This document shows, one piece after another, positions 8,098 through 16,818 of a stretch of 64,000 bases of DNA. A program made the position numbers and the translations under genes. The stretch is from Streptomyces calvus (GTDB taxonomy: Bacteria; Actinomycetota; Actinomycetes; Streptomycetales; Streptomycetaceae): contig NZ_VCNP01000035.1 of the NCBI RefSeq assembly GCF_006782915.1, positions 62,001 to 126,000 on the forward strand, read 5' to 3'. Below the pieces are notes generated by a model, which was given only the letters and a program-made list of their open reading frames with translations, did no database searches and was not told the origin of the DNA. Each line of letters begins with the position of its first letter. Position 1 is the first letter of the stretch.

Positions 8098-8682
8098 GTG
8101 CGCAGATCGACAGCAGTCCGGCGAGGGCCCGCCGCGACAACAGCGGCCCGGCGACGGCTCGCCGCGGCGGCCTGTGCCCTGGCGGCCGCCGCCGGCATGG
8201 TGCTCTCCGGCGCCTCCCCGGCCGCCGCAGCCGACTACTACTACGAACTCCCCTACCCGGCCGGCGAGGCCTACCAGGTCACCCAGGGCCCGGAGGGCAC
8301 CTACTCGCACACCGGCCCCTACAACGAGTACGCCTGGGACTTCGGCCTCCCCGCGAACTACGAGGTGTCCGCCGCACAGGGCGGCACGATCATCGTCTCC
8401 GGCTGGTCCCCGTACTGGCAGAACGGCATCGAGGTGATCATCCGGCACTCCAACGGCCAGTGCACCCACTACGCGCACCTGAACCGCGCGCTCTACAACC
8501 CCGGCACCTGGGTCCCGCAGGGCCGGGTCGTCGGCTGGTCGGGCAGCACGGGCGCGTCGACCGGGCCGCACCTGCACTTCCAGGTGATCGACTGCAACAG
8601 CCGGGTCGGCATCCCCGCGACGCTTCAGGGCTGGACGCCGCCCACCGGGTCCTGGCCGGTCAGCGTCAACGCGTACGCCTGA
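8098..8682 (+). CDS. Secreted M23 family metallopeptidase
   Basis: Predicted zinc endopeptidase acting on peptidoglycan cross-bridges outside the cell. 194 residues from GTG 8098, preceded by GAGAGAGG about 9 nt upstream. Residues 1-45 are a classical or Tat-like signal peptide: an Arg-rich n-region (VRRSTAVRRG, AARRR), hydrophobic core AAAACALAAAAGMVLSG and cleavage after ASPAAAA. The mature part is a single LytM domain: SHTGPYNEYAWDF supplies the first zinc ligands (His...Asp), THYAHLN follows, and GPHLHFQV is the HxH motif. There is no LysM or other wall-binding module, so it is a minimal enzyme. Convergent with DUF5063. Confidence 0.92.
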   Translation: MRRSTAVRRGPAATTAARRRLAAAACALAAAAGMVLSGASPAAAADYYYELPYPAGEAYQVTQGPEGTYSHTGPYNEYAWDFGLPANYEVSAAQGGTIIVSGWSPYWQNGIEVIIRHSNGQCTHYAHLNRALYNPGTWVPQGRVVGWSGSTGASTGPHLHFQVIDCNSRVGIPATLQGWTPPTGSWPVSVNAYA

Positions 8683-8706
8683 CACCCGGCGCACGCCTGA
8701 CACACG

Positions 8707-8746
8707 CGTGCGCGCCCGCTCCCACGGCCGGGAGCGGGCGCGCACG
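8707..8746. terminator. Bidirectional hairpin terminator
   Basis: Perfect 17-bp stem (8707-8723 with 8730-8746) and a 6-nt loop between the convergent M23 peptidase and DUF5063 genes. Position and symmetry suggest it ends both transcripts. Confidence 0.8.
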
Positions 8747-8761
8747 GACGGCCGCGAGGGC

Positions 8762-9421
8762 TCAGTGGGCCCGGCGGATGCCGAGCGGCTCCCCGATCTC
8801 CTCCGCCATGACCTTGCCGGCCTCGAACTCCAAGGTGTCGTCGCCCATGCCCTGGTCGGTGTCGAGGCCGTCCAGCTCGGCCAGCGGCTGGTTCAGCCGG
8901 ACGTGCGCGACGACCGACTGCAGGGCGCGCAGGGTGGCCGACGCCGTGGAGCCCCAGTTGGAGAAGTAGGAGAACTGCCACCACCACAGCGCCTCCGAGG
9001 TGCGGCCGGCGCGGTAGTGGACCATGCCGTGGCGGAGGTCGGTGATGACGTCGGTGAGGTCGTCGGAGATCCGGGCCGGCACGGGCGCCTTGCGCGGCTC
9101 GTAGGGGTCGAAGACCTCGGAGTAGACGTCGACCGGTTCGAGCAGCCGGGCGAGGTTCTCGCGCAGCTGGTCGACGTCGGCCTCCGGGCCCGGGTCGGGC
9201 TCGTAGCGCTCGTCGGGCACGATGTCCTCGTGGGCGCCCAGCCGGCCGCCGGCCAGCAGCAGCTGGGAGACCTCCAGGAGGAGGAAGGGGACCGCCGAGT
9301 CCGGCTCGTCACCCTTGGCGACCTCCGTGACGGCGACCAGGAAGCTCTCGATCTGATCCGCGATCTGGACCGCGAAGTCGTCGGGGTTCCGGTCGGTCGC
9401 GTGCAGCGTGGCGTCAGACAT
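8762..9421 (-). CDS. DUF5063 domain-containing protein
   Basis: 219-residue acidic protein with no signal peptide or TM, mostly helical, with conserved-looking aromatic segments (ISDDLTDVITDLRHGMVHYRAG and EALWWWQFSYFSNWGSTASATLRALQ). I recognise it as the DUF5063 family that sits directly downstream of recR in actinobacteria; the function is unknown. The ATG overlaps the recR stop by 8 nt, so it is the last gene of a ybaB-recR-DUF5063 operon. This context hints at a role in DNA repair or nucleoid maintenance, which is inference only. Confidence 0.85.
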   Translation of the reverse strand: MSDATLHATDRNPDDFAVQIADQIESFLVAVTEVAKGDEPDSAVPFLLLEVSQLLLAGGRLGAHEDIVPDERYEPDPGPEADVDQLRENLARLLEPVDVYSEVFDPYEPRKAPVPARISDDLTDVITDLRHGMVHYRAGRTSEALWWWQFSYFSNWGSTASATLRALQSVVAHVRLNQPLAELDGLDTDQGMGDDTLEFEAGKVMAEEIGEPLGIRRAH

Positions 9422-10013
9422 CTAGGAGTCGTCTCCCCTCGAAGGCGCGGCCGAGGGTGACCTCGTCCGCGTATTCCAGATCGCCGCCCACCGGGAGGCC
9501 ACTGGCCAGGCGGGTGACCTTGAGTCCCATGGGCTTGATCATGCGGGCGAGGTACGTCGCCGTGGCCTCGCCTTCGAGATTCGGGTCCGTGGCCAGGATC
9601 AGCTCGGTGACCGTGCCGTCGGCGAGCCGGGCCAGCAGTTCCCTGATGCGCAGGTCGTCGGGGCCGACGCCGTCGATCGGGCTGATCGCGCCGCCCAGCA
9701 CGTGGTAGCGGCCCCGGAACTCCCGGGTGCGCTCGATGGCCACGACGTCCTTGGGCTCCTCCACGACGCAGATGACCGCGGGGTCGCGGCGGGCGTCGCG
9801 GCAGATGCCGCACTGCTCCTCCTGCGCGACGTTGCCGCACGTCGCACAGAAGCGGACCTTCGCCTTGACCTCCATCAGCGCGTGCGCGAGGCGGCGTACG
9901 TCCGCCGGTTCCGCCTGAAGGATGTGGAAGGCGATCCGCTGCGCGCTCTTGGGACCGACGCCGGGCAGCCGCCCCAGCTCGTCGATGAGGTCCTGGACCA
10001 CGCCTTCGTACAA
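9414..10013 (-). CDS. recR: Recombination mediator protein RecR
   Basis: Works with RecF and RecO to load RecA on gapped DNA. 199 residues, normal length. N-terminal helix-hairpin-helix (GRLPGVGPKSAQRIAFHIL, ~13-32), zinc finger with Cys56, 59, 68 and 71 (CATCG...CGIC), then a TOPRIM domain (VICVVEEPKDVVAIERT; ILATDPNLEGEATATYLARM). ATG 10013. It lies 68 bp downstream of ybaB, the usual neighbour, and overlaps DUF5063. Confidence 0.98.
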   Translation of the reverse strand: MYEGVVQDLIDELGRLPGVGPKSAQRIAFHILQAEPADVRRLAHALMEVKAKVRFCATCGNVAQEEQCGICRDARRDPAVICVVEEPKDVVAIERTREFRGRYHVLGGAISPIDGVGPDDLRIRELLARLADGTVTELILATDPNLEGEATATYLARMIKPMGLKVTRLASGLPVGGDLEYADEVTLGRAFEGRRLLDV

Positions 10014-10081
10014 CGGACTGCCGTCCTTCCCGGTGTTCCTTCAGTACGTACGGTACGGGGCCGCGGCCCCTGAGAGAAAGG

Positions 10082-10423
10082 TCAGAAAGGCAGGCCGGGG
10101 ATGCCGCCGCCGCCCAGCCCCTGGGCCAGCGGGCCGAGCTTCTGCTGCTGGAGCGCCTGGGCGTTCTCGTTGGCCGCCTGGACCGCCGCGACGACCAGGT
10201 CGGCGAGGGTCTCGGTGTCCTCCGGGTCGACCGCCTTCGGGTCGATCCGCAGGGCGCGCAGTTCGCCGGAGCCGGTGACGGTGGCCTTCACCAGTCCGCC
10301 GCCCGCCTGGCCCTCGACCTCCGTGCGCGCCAGTTCCTCCTGCGCCCTGGCCAGGTCCTGCTGCATCTTCTGGGCCTGCTGGAGCAGTTGCTGCATGTTG
10401 GGCTGGCCACCACCGGGGATCAC
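10082..10423 (-). CDS. YbaB/EbfC family nucleoid-associated protein
   Basis: Small DNA-binding protein that coats the nucleoid; nearly always adjacent to recR. 113 residues from GTG 10423 with GGAG a few bases upstream. The N-terminal coiled helix NMQQLLQQAQKMQQDLARAQEEL and the core GGGLVKATVTGSGELRALRIDPKAVDPED are diagnostic. Gly-rich C-terminus. First gene of the ybaB-recR-DUF5063 operon; its leader contains a 9-bp tandem repeat. Confidence 0.96.
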   Translation of the reverse strand: MIPGGGQPNMQQLLQQAQKMQQDLARAQEELARTEVEGQAGGGLVKATVTGSGELRALRIDPKAVDPEDTETLADLVVAAVQAANENAQALQQQKLGPLAQGLGGGGIPGLPF

Positions 10424-10800
10424 GAATCAAGCTCCTTGGTCGGTCGTTCCGTGGGCCCGCCGGTCCGCGCGCCCGTCGGGGCCTGCGGGTCCGTCGGGTC
10501 CGTCGGGTCCGTCGGGTCCGTCGGGTCCGTCGGGTCCGTCGGGTCCGTCGGTCCGGGTTTCCCGTTCGGCACGAGCCTACGTGGTCGGGGCAGCCGTCGC
10601 CCCGGCACTCTTTCGAGTGAGTCACGGTGAAGGCCCTATACCTGATCAGCGCCACTTTTCGGGCGAAAAAGAGCGCGAACCCCCGACGCCGCCACCCATT
10701 GGGCGGTAGGAAGGGGTCCGGCGCCGGGTACGCGGCGTCACACTTCACGCACGGACAGTCGCCGGGAACAGCAGGGGTCAGTTCAGTAGGGAGATACCGG
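10424..10800. other. Divergent intergenic region between ybaB and the SLATT gene
   Basis: About 377 bp with no gene recognised. It holds the 7-copy 9-bp tandem repeat at 10487-10549 on the ybaB side and a less GC-rich block around 10620-10690 that probably contains one or both promoters. I checked it for a tRNA or SRP RNA gene and saw none. Confidence 0.45.
10487..10549. repeat. Seven perfect tandem copies of GGGTCCGTC
   Basis: A 9-bp unit repeated seven times without a mismatch, 64 bp upstream of the ybaB GTG. It is the most regular microsatellite in the window and should vary in copy number between strains. It is a multiple of 3 bp, but no supported gene spans it. Confidence 0.9.
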
Positions 10801-11547
10801 GTGGGTCAGCCGGAGATGCAGCCCGAGGGTCGGCCTCAGGACGGGCGGGGCGAGGGGGCGGCCGGGCTGCGGCCGGGCGATCCGGCCGGGCGGGAGTTCC
10901 CGCTCGGGGACTGGGGCGAGCCGGCGGTCCGGCTGGACGAGTTGTACCGGTGGGTGGAGCGGGGCGCTCTGGACACGGCCGCCTGGTACCTCGCGGACCG
11001 GATGTGGAAGCGGCGCTGCGCGTGGGCGCTGCGGACCGGGGCGGCCGTGGGCGTGCTGACCGGGGCGGCGCTGCCGCTGGTCGATCTGACCGGGCTGGCC
11101 GACGGGGCGACGCCGTGGGGGTATCTGGCGCTGCTGCTCGCGGCGGCCTGTGTGGCCGGTGACCGGTTCTTCGGGCTGACGTCCGGCTGGATGCGGGACA
11201 TGGCGACGGCGCAGGCCGTGCACCGGCGGCTCCAGGCGTTCCAGTTCGACTGGGCCTCGGAGTGCGTGCGCGAGGTGCTGGGCCCGGCGGAGGGCACGGC
11301 GAGCGAGGCGGCCGAGCGGTGCCTGACGGTGCTGCGGCGGTTCTCCGAGGACGTGACGGAACTGGTGCGGGTCGAGACGGCCGACTGGATGGTGGAGTTC
11401 CGCAGCGGGGGCGCGCCGCTGGGTGTGCACACGGCGATGGCGGGCGCCGGGCGTGCCGAGGGCGCACTGCCGCACGGCCGCTTCCCCACCCCGCCGGGAC
11501 CGGCCCGCCCGAACATGCCGCGCCAGCGCCCACCGGAGCCACGGTGA
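10801..11547 (+). CDS. SLATT-type two-TM protein
   Basis: 248 residues from GTG 10801 (AGGGAG about 7 nt upstream). After a Gly/Pro-rich N-terminus, DELYRWVERGALDTAAWYLADRMWKRRCAW leads into two TM helices (about 76-97 and 106-122) separated by a short loop, followed by a long amphipathic helical region (RDMATAQAVHRRLQAFQFDWASECV). This layout is that of the SLATT domain, a pore-forming effector known from SMODS/CBASS and SLOG-linked conflict systems. No nucleotidyltransferase, SLOG or TIR gene is adjacent, so it is an orphan here and may be a housekeeping relative. Family call by pattern, not by search. Confidence 0.7.
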   Translation: MGQPEMQPEGRPQDGRGEGAAGLRPGDPAGREFPLGDWGEPAVRLDELYRWVERGALDTAAWYLADRMWKRRCAWALRTGAAVGVLTGAALPLVDLTGLADGATPWGYLALLLAAACVAGDRFFGLTSGWMRDMATAQAVHRRLQAFQFDWASECVREVLGPAEGTASEAAERCLTVLRRFSEDVTELVRVETADWMVEFRSGGAPLGVHTAMAGAGRAEGALPHGRFPTPPGPARPNMPRQRPPEPR

Positions 11548-11564
11548 CCCGACACGCCACCGCC

Positions 11565-11870
11565 GGTCCCGCCCACCGGGGCCGCGCGTAGCGGCCGGTC
11601 CCGCGGGGCCGCGTGTAACGGCCGGTCCCGCCCACCGGGGCCGCGGTGAGCCGCGCGTAACAGCCGGTCCCGCCCGCCGGGGCACCGCCCATGACAGCCG
11701 GTCCCGCCCACCCAAGCCGTGGTGAGCCGCGCGTAACAGCCGGTCCCGCCCGCCGGGGCACCGCCCATGACAGCCGCTCCCGCCCGGCGAAGCCGCGGTG
11801 ACTCGCGGGTGACAGCCGGTCCCGCGGGGCCGCGCGTAACGGCCGGTCCCGCCCACCGGGGCCTCGGTGA
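11565..11870. repeat. Array of hairpin-forming GC repeats between convergent genes
   Basis: About eight imperfect copies of a 30-45-bp unit containing GTAACRGCCGGTCCCGCC followed by GGGGCC. In most copies GGTCCC can pair with GGGGCC across a 6-7-nt loop, so each unit is a small hairpin. The array fills the 331 bp between the stop codons of the SLATT gene and the membrane PstS-like gene. It may be a multi-hairpin bidirectional terminator. Confidence 0.75.
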
Positions 11871-11878
11871 GCCGTGTG

Positions 11879-13417
11879 TCACGGCCGGTCGCGGCCGCAC
11901 AGCCGCTGTCCCGTCGGCGCCCAGCACGGCAGGTGGCCGTGGGTGCGGATCACCTCCTGGCCGGTGCCGCGCGTGAGGTACTCCAGGAAGCTCGACGTCA
12001 GCGAGTCGGCCGGCGGCTGACCGTAGGTGTAGGCGTACTCGATCTCCCGGTACGGGTAGGAGCTGCGGCCCTTCTCGATGGCGTCGACGGACGGGGGCTC
12101 GCCGTCCAGGTCCAGCCGGTGCAGGCCCTGCGCGCGGGTGGCGAGGTTGTGCTCGCTGTAGCCGATCGCGCCGGGGATCTCGGCGACGGCGTCCAGCACC
12201 TGTTCGGTGGAGTCGAGTTCGCAGCGGATGACGGGAGCGGTCGGGTCGTCCTTGTGCAGGCAGTCCACGGAGGAGTGGGCGATCTCGCCGCGGCCCAGCA
12301 CCCGCCGCTGGAAGACCTGCCGGGTGCCCGAGTTGGCGTCCCGGCTGACCAGGTGCACCGGCAGGTCGGAGCCGCCGAGTTCGCTCCAGTTGGCGATCTC
12401 GCCCCGGTACAGCCGCCGTACGTCCGTCGTCGACAGGTTCGTCAGGCCCACCGCCTCGTTCACCACCAGCGAGAACACCGACACCGCCACCCGGGTTTCG
12501 CGCAGTCCGGACAGGCCGCTCGGCCGGGGCCCGTCCGACAGGGCCAGCACCGGCGGCGTACCGTCGTCCTCCTCCGCCCCGGCCGCCGCGAGGTCCCGTA
12601 TCCCGGCCGTCGAACCGTGCGGGTCGACCTCGATGTGCGGGTCGTGCTCCTCGCAGTCCTCCATGTACTGGCCGGCGGCCTGTCTCAGCACCGGTTCGAA
12701 GGCCGTGGAGCCGGTGAGGGTCAGGGTGCCGCCGCGGCAGCCGATCGGGGGCCGGTCCTGGAGGACGACGATCACCGCGAGCCCGATCACGCACAGCGTG
12801 AGCGTGATGGTGATCAGCCGGGCGGCGCGGCTGAACAGCGGAGCCTTCTCGTCCGGGGTGGCGCTGCGGTTGCGGTGCAGCTCGCCCTCGCTCAGGTCGC
12901 CGCTGACCTGGACCTCGTCGTCCCCGTTCCCGCCGGAGAGCAGCACCAGCAGCTTGTAGTAGGCGCCCCGGTTCAGCGGGACGCGCGGCAGGCGCAGGGT
13001 GCCGCCGTGGTAGCCGAAGCCGCGTTCCCGGGTGAAGTGTTCGAGGAGGTGGCTGGTGGCGGAGGGCTGGGTGACCGAGACGCCGAGGATGGTGCGGTCG
13101 CCGAACTCGACGGTCAGGCCGTGGTTTCCGGGGCCCTGGTAGTCGCCGGGGCCGATGGTCTGCGAGCCGTCGTTCTCGATGCGCAGCAGCACCATGCGGG
13201 CGTGCGTCATGCCGGGCGCCGAGTCGAACCAGCCGTCCCGCCGGCTGGTGCGGCTGGTCTGCCGGCCGTCGCCGATCGGCGTGTCCAACTGCACCCGGTA
13301 GCCGATCCGTTTGCGGCGCGGGACCCGCCGCTCGTACCAGACCATGACGGCGGAGGCGACGATGCCGAGGAACGCCGTCGCCACGGCCACCAGGTTCTCC
13401 GCGCTCAGCCACTGCAT
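11879..13417 (-). CDS. Membrane-anchored PstS-like substrate-binding protein
   Basis: 512 residues. TM1 at about 7-27, then a ~170-residue beta-rich region (VLLRIENDGSQTIGPGDY), TM2 at 201-220 (LITITLTLCVIGLAVIVVLQ), and a C-terminal phosphate-binding-protein-like domain (228-500). The domain shows TLTLTGSTAFEPVL and SRDANSGTRQVFQRRVLG, the two segments that in PstS bind phosphate. Other PstS-like proteins are lipoproteins; here the binding domain is tethered by a TM and fused to a second domain, suggesting sensing rather than import. No pstCAB genes are nearby. ATG 13417 precedes TM1; an upstream in-frame start gives an Arg-rich extension. It neighbours a sensor kinase gene. Confidence 0.75.
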   Translation of the reverse strand: MQWLSAENLVAVATAFLGIVASAVMVWYERRVPRRKRIGYRVQLDTPIGDGRQTSRTSRRDGWFDSAPGMTHARMVLLRIENDGSQTIGPGDYQGPGNHGLTVEFGDRTILGVSVTQPSATSHLLEHFTRERGFGYHGGTLRLPRVPLNRGAYYKLLVLLSGGNGDDEVQVSGDLSEGELHRNRSATPDEKAPLFSRAARLITITLTLCVIGLAVIVVLQDRPPIGCRGGTLTLTGSTAFEPVLRQAAGQYMEDCEEHDPHIEVDPHGSTAGIRDLAAAGAEEDDGTPPVLALSDGPRPSGLSGLRETRVAVSVFSLVVNEAVGLTNLSTTDVRRLYRGEIANWSELGGSDLPVHLVSRDANSGTRQVFQRRVLGRGEIAHSSVDCLHKDDPTAPVIRCELDSTEQVLDAVAEIPGAIGYSEHNLATRAQGLHRLDLDGEPPSVDAIEKGRSSYPYREIEYAYTYGQPPADSLTSSFLEYLTRGTGQEVIRTHGHLPCWAPTGQRLCGRDRP

Positions 13418-13586
13418 GGTGCCCCCGCACGCCCGCACGTTCCGACCGGATGGCCACCGTACGGCTGTACGACGGTGGAATCGGCGGTCGTCCACCGGAG
13501 TTCACCGGCGTTCGCCCAACGTTCAACCTTCCAGCGTGCCGAGGAACTTGTCGCCCCTGCGTTGTGGGACTTGGCTGCCCCGGAGG

Positions 13587-15458
<1,872 letters not shown>

Positions 15459-15536
15459 CGCCGCGCCGCCTTCCCCCCGCAGTGAGCAACAGATCGAGGA
15501 TAGTGCGGGGCACGGACAGCGTGAGCTGGGTGTCGT

Positions 15537-16019
15537 CTACGGTTCCGTAACAGGCGGGCCGAGCGTGTCGAGCACCGCCGACAGGCGCTCCAACGCCTCC
15601 ACCGCCCGGGCGAGTTCGGCCCGTCCCTCCGCGGTGCCGTACGCCTCCTCGTACGCCCTGGCCAGCCGTTCGGCGAAGGCCGCGTGGCCGGGGTCGATGC
15701 GGCTGATCGCGGCGCGGCCCTCGGCGGTCGGGGCGAGGAGTTTGGCGCGGCGGTGCGCGGGGTTGGGCCGGTACTCGGCGAGGCCGCGCCGCACCAGCAG
15801 GTCGGCGACGCGCTGCACGCTCTGCCGGGTGATGCCCATGGCCCGGGCGATCCCGGAAACCGGAAGCGGCTCGCGGAGGACCGCGCCGAGCACCTGCCAC
15901 CAGGCGGCGGTGAGTCCGGCGGGCCGGGCCAGTTCCTCGGCGACCGCGAGGAACCGGCCGTTCAGCCGGAACGCGCCGAGCGCGCCCCGGCTGAGCAGGT
16001 CCTGGTGGTCCCGGCTCAT
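15537..16019 (-). CDS. MarR family transcriptional regulator
   Basis: 160-residue winged-helix regulator: dimerisation helices at both ends, HTH at about 50-75 (VSGIARAMGITRQSVQRVADLLVRRGL) and wing with NPAHRRAKLLAPTAEG. The ATG overlaps the stop of the upstream DJ-1/PfpI gene by 4 nt (ATGA). The inverted repeats upstream of that operon (16656-16687) are the likely operator, so it probably represses its own operon. The ligand is unknown. Confidence 0.93.
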   Translation of the reverse strand: MSRDHQDLLSRGALGAFRLNGRFLAVAEELARPAGLTAAWWQVLGAVLREPLPVSGIARAMGITRQSVQRVADLLVRRGLAEYRPNPAHRRAKLLAPTAEGRAAISRIDPGHAAFAERLARAYEEAYGTAEGRAELARAVEALERLSAVLDTLGPPVTEP

Positions 16020-16621
16020 CCGGCCACGGCCTTCTCGTACTCGGCGTACGCCTGCGGGTCGGAGTCGTGGAACAGGCGGTACCACGCGTCGTTCGCCCGC
16101 TCGTCGTGGACGCCGAGCAGCCGGAAGATCTCGCGGGCGAAGGCGACCGGCTCGGTGGGCCCGGCGGTGACGAGGACGCCGTCGGTGACCGCGTCCGCCT
16201 CCACGTAGCGCTCGCCGCCCGCGTAGCCCGTGGCGGCCAGGTGGAAGGAGACGGCGCCGGTGTGCGCGCGGTCGTCGAGGAGGCCCTCGCGGGCCAGGCC
16301 CGCGGTGGCGCCGCAGATCGCGGCGACGGGCACCCCGGCGTCGAGGAAGGCGCGGGCGGTGCGGGCGAAGGGGGCGAGGTCGTCGCCGGTGTCCCACAGG
16401 TCGGCGCCCGGGAGGATCAGCAGGGAGCTGTCCTCGGGCCGCAGGCCGTCCAGGGCGAGGTCGGGCAGGATCCGCAGGCCGCCGGTGCTGGTGACGGGCG
16501 CCGTGGTGGGGCCGACGGTGCGGACCGGGTAGCCGGCGCGGGCCAGGTGGGCGGTCGCGTGGCCGGTCTCCCAGTCGGCCAGCGTGTCGTACACGGCGAG
16601 GTGGACGGGCTTGTGCGTCAT
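16016..16621 (-). CDS. DJ-1/PfpI family protein
   Basis: 201 residues from ATG 16621 with AAGGAG 5 nt upstream. Glutamine-amidotransferase-like fold: LLILPGADLWDTGDD (~65-80) and the nucleophile elbow VAAICGATAGLA with Cys at about 103, then a His-containing segment. This resembles the ThiJ/PfpI group of stress-related hydrolases, glyoxalases and chaperones; the precise activity cannot be read from sequence. First gene of a two-gene operon with MarR, which suggests induction by a small toxic molecule. Confidence 0.9.
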   Translation of the reverse strand: MTHKPVHLAVYDTLADWETGHATAHLARAGYPVRTVGPTTAPVTSTGGLRILPDLALDGLRPEDSSLLILPGADLWDTGDDLAPFARTARAFLDAGVPVAAICGATAGLAREGLLDDRAHTGAVSFHLAATGYAGGERYVEADAVTDGVLVTAGPTEPVAFAREIFRLLGVHDERANDAWYRLFHDSDPQAYAEYEKAVAG

Positions 16622-16655
16622 GACCGCTCCTTGGGATGGGCAGACCGAACCCTTG

Positions 16656-16691
16656 TGACAGCAGCCTGTCATTTATGCAGCATGCTGTCAA
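16656..16691 (-). promoter_or_regulatory. Promoter and probable MarR operators of the DJ-1-marR operon
   Basis: On the minus strand TTGACA (16686-16691), 17 nt, CAGGCT (16663-16668) form a plausible promoter. Two inverted repeats overlap it: TGACAG-N4-CTGTCA (16656-16671) and the palindrome CAGCATGCTG (16678-16687). Both share the TGACAGC/GCTGTCA half-site, so one protein probably binds both. Autoregulation by the co-encoded MarR is inferred. Confidence 0.65.
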
Positions 16692-16805
16692 TGCTTCGGC
16701 GTTGCCGCGGTGAGCAGGCCACCGGCGGGCGCCGGTCGACAACGTGTCGCGGAATGCGGTCGACCGCAGACAGGCCGCCGATGTCGCGGACCCGCCCCCG
16801 GGGCC

Positions 16806-16811
16806 TACCCT
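16806..16811 (+). promoter_or_regulatory. -10 hexamer of a putative leaderless promoter (aminotransferase)
   Basis: TACCCT stands exactly 7 nt before the ATG at 16819. There is no Shine-Dalgarno sequence between them; a -35 match is weak. Confidence 0.45.
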
Positions 16812-16818
16812 CGGCGGC

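Noticed and set aside
10424..10800. tRNA or SRP RNA gene near recR
   Set aside because: No acceptor/T-arm pattern with GTTCRA and no SRP core motif seen; the block near 10640-10720 is only modestly structured.
10836..13526. Very long minus-strand open frame through the SLATT gene and repeat array
   Set aside because: No domain similarity, composition dominated by Arg/Pro/Ala, and it crosses two well-supported genes in other frames.
13450..13586. Additional small gene between the PstS-like and kinase genes
   Set aside because: No ribosome site with a plausible frame; short open frames there are compositionally like other shadows.
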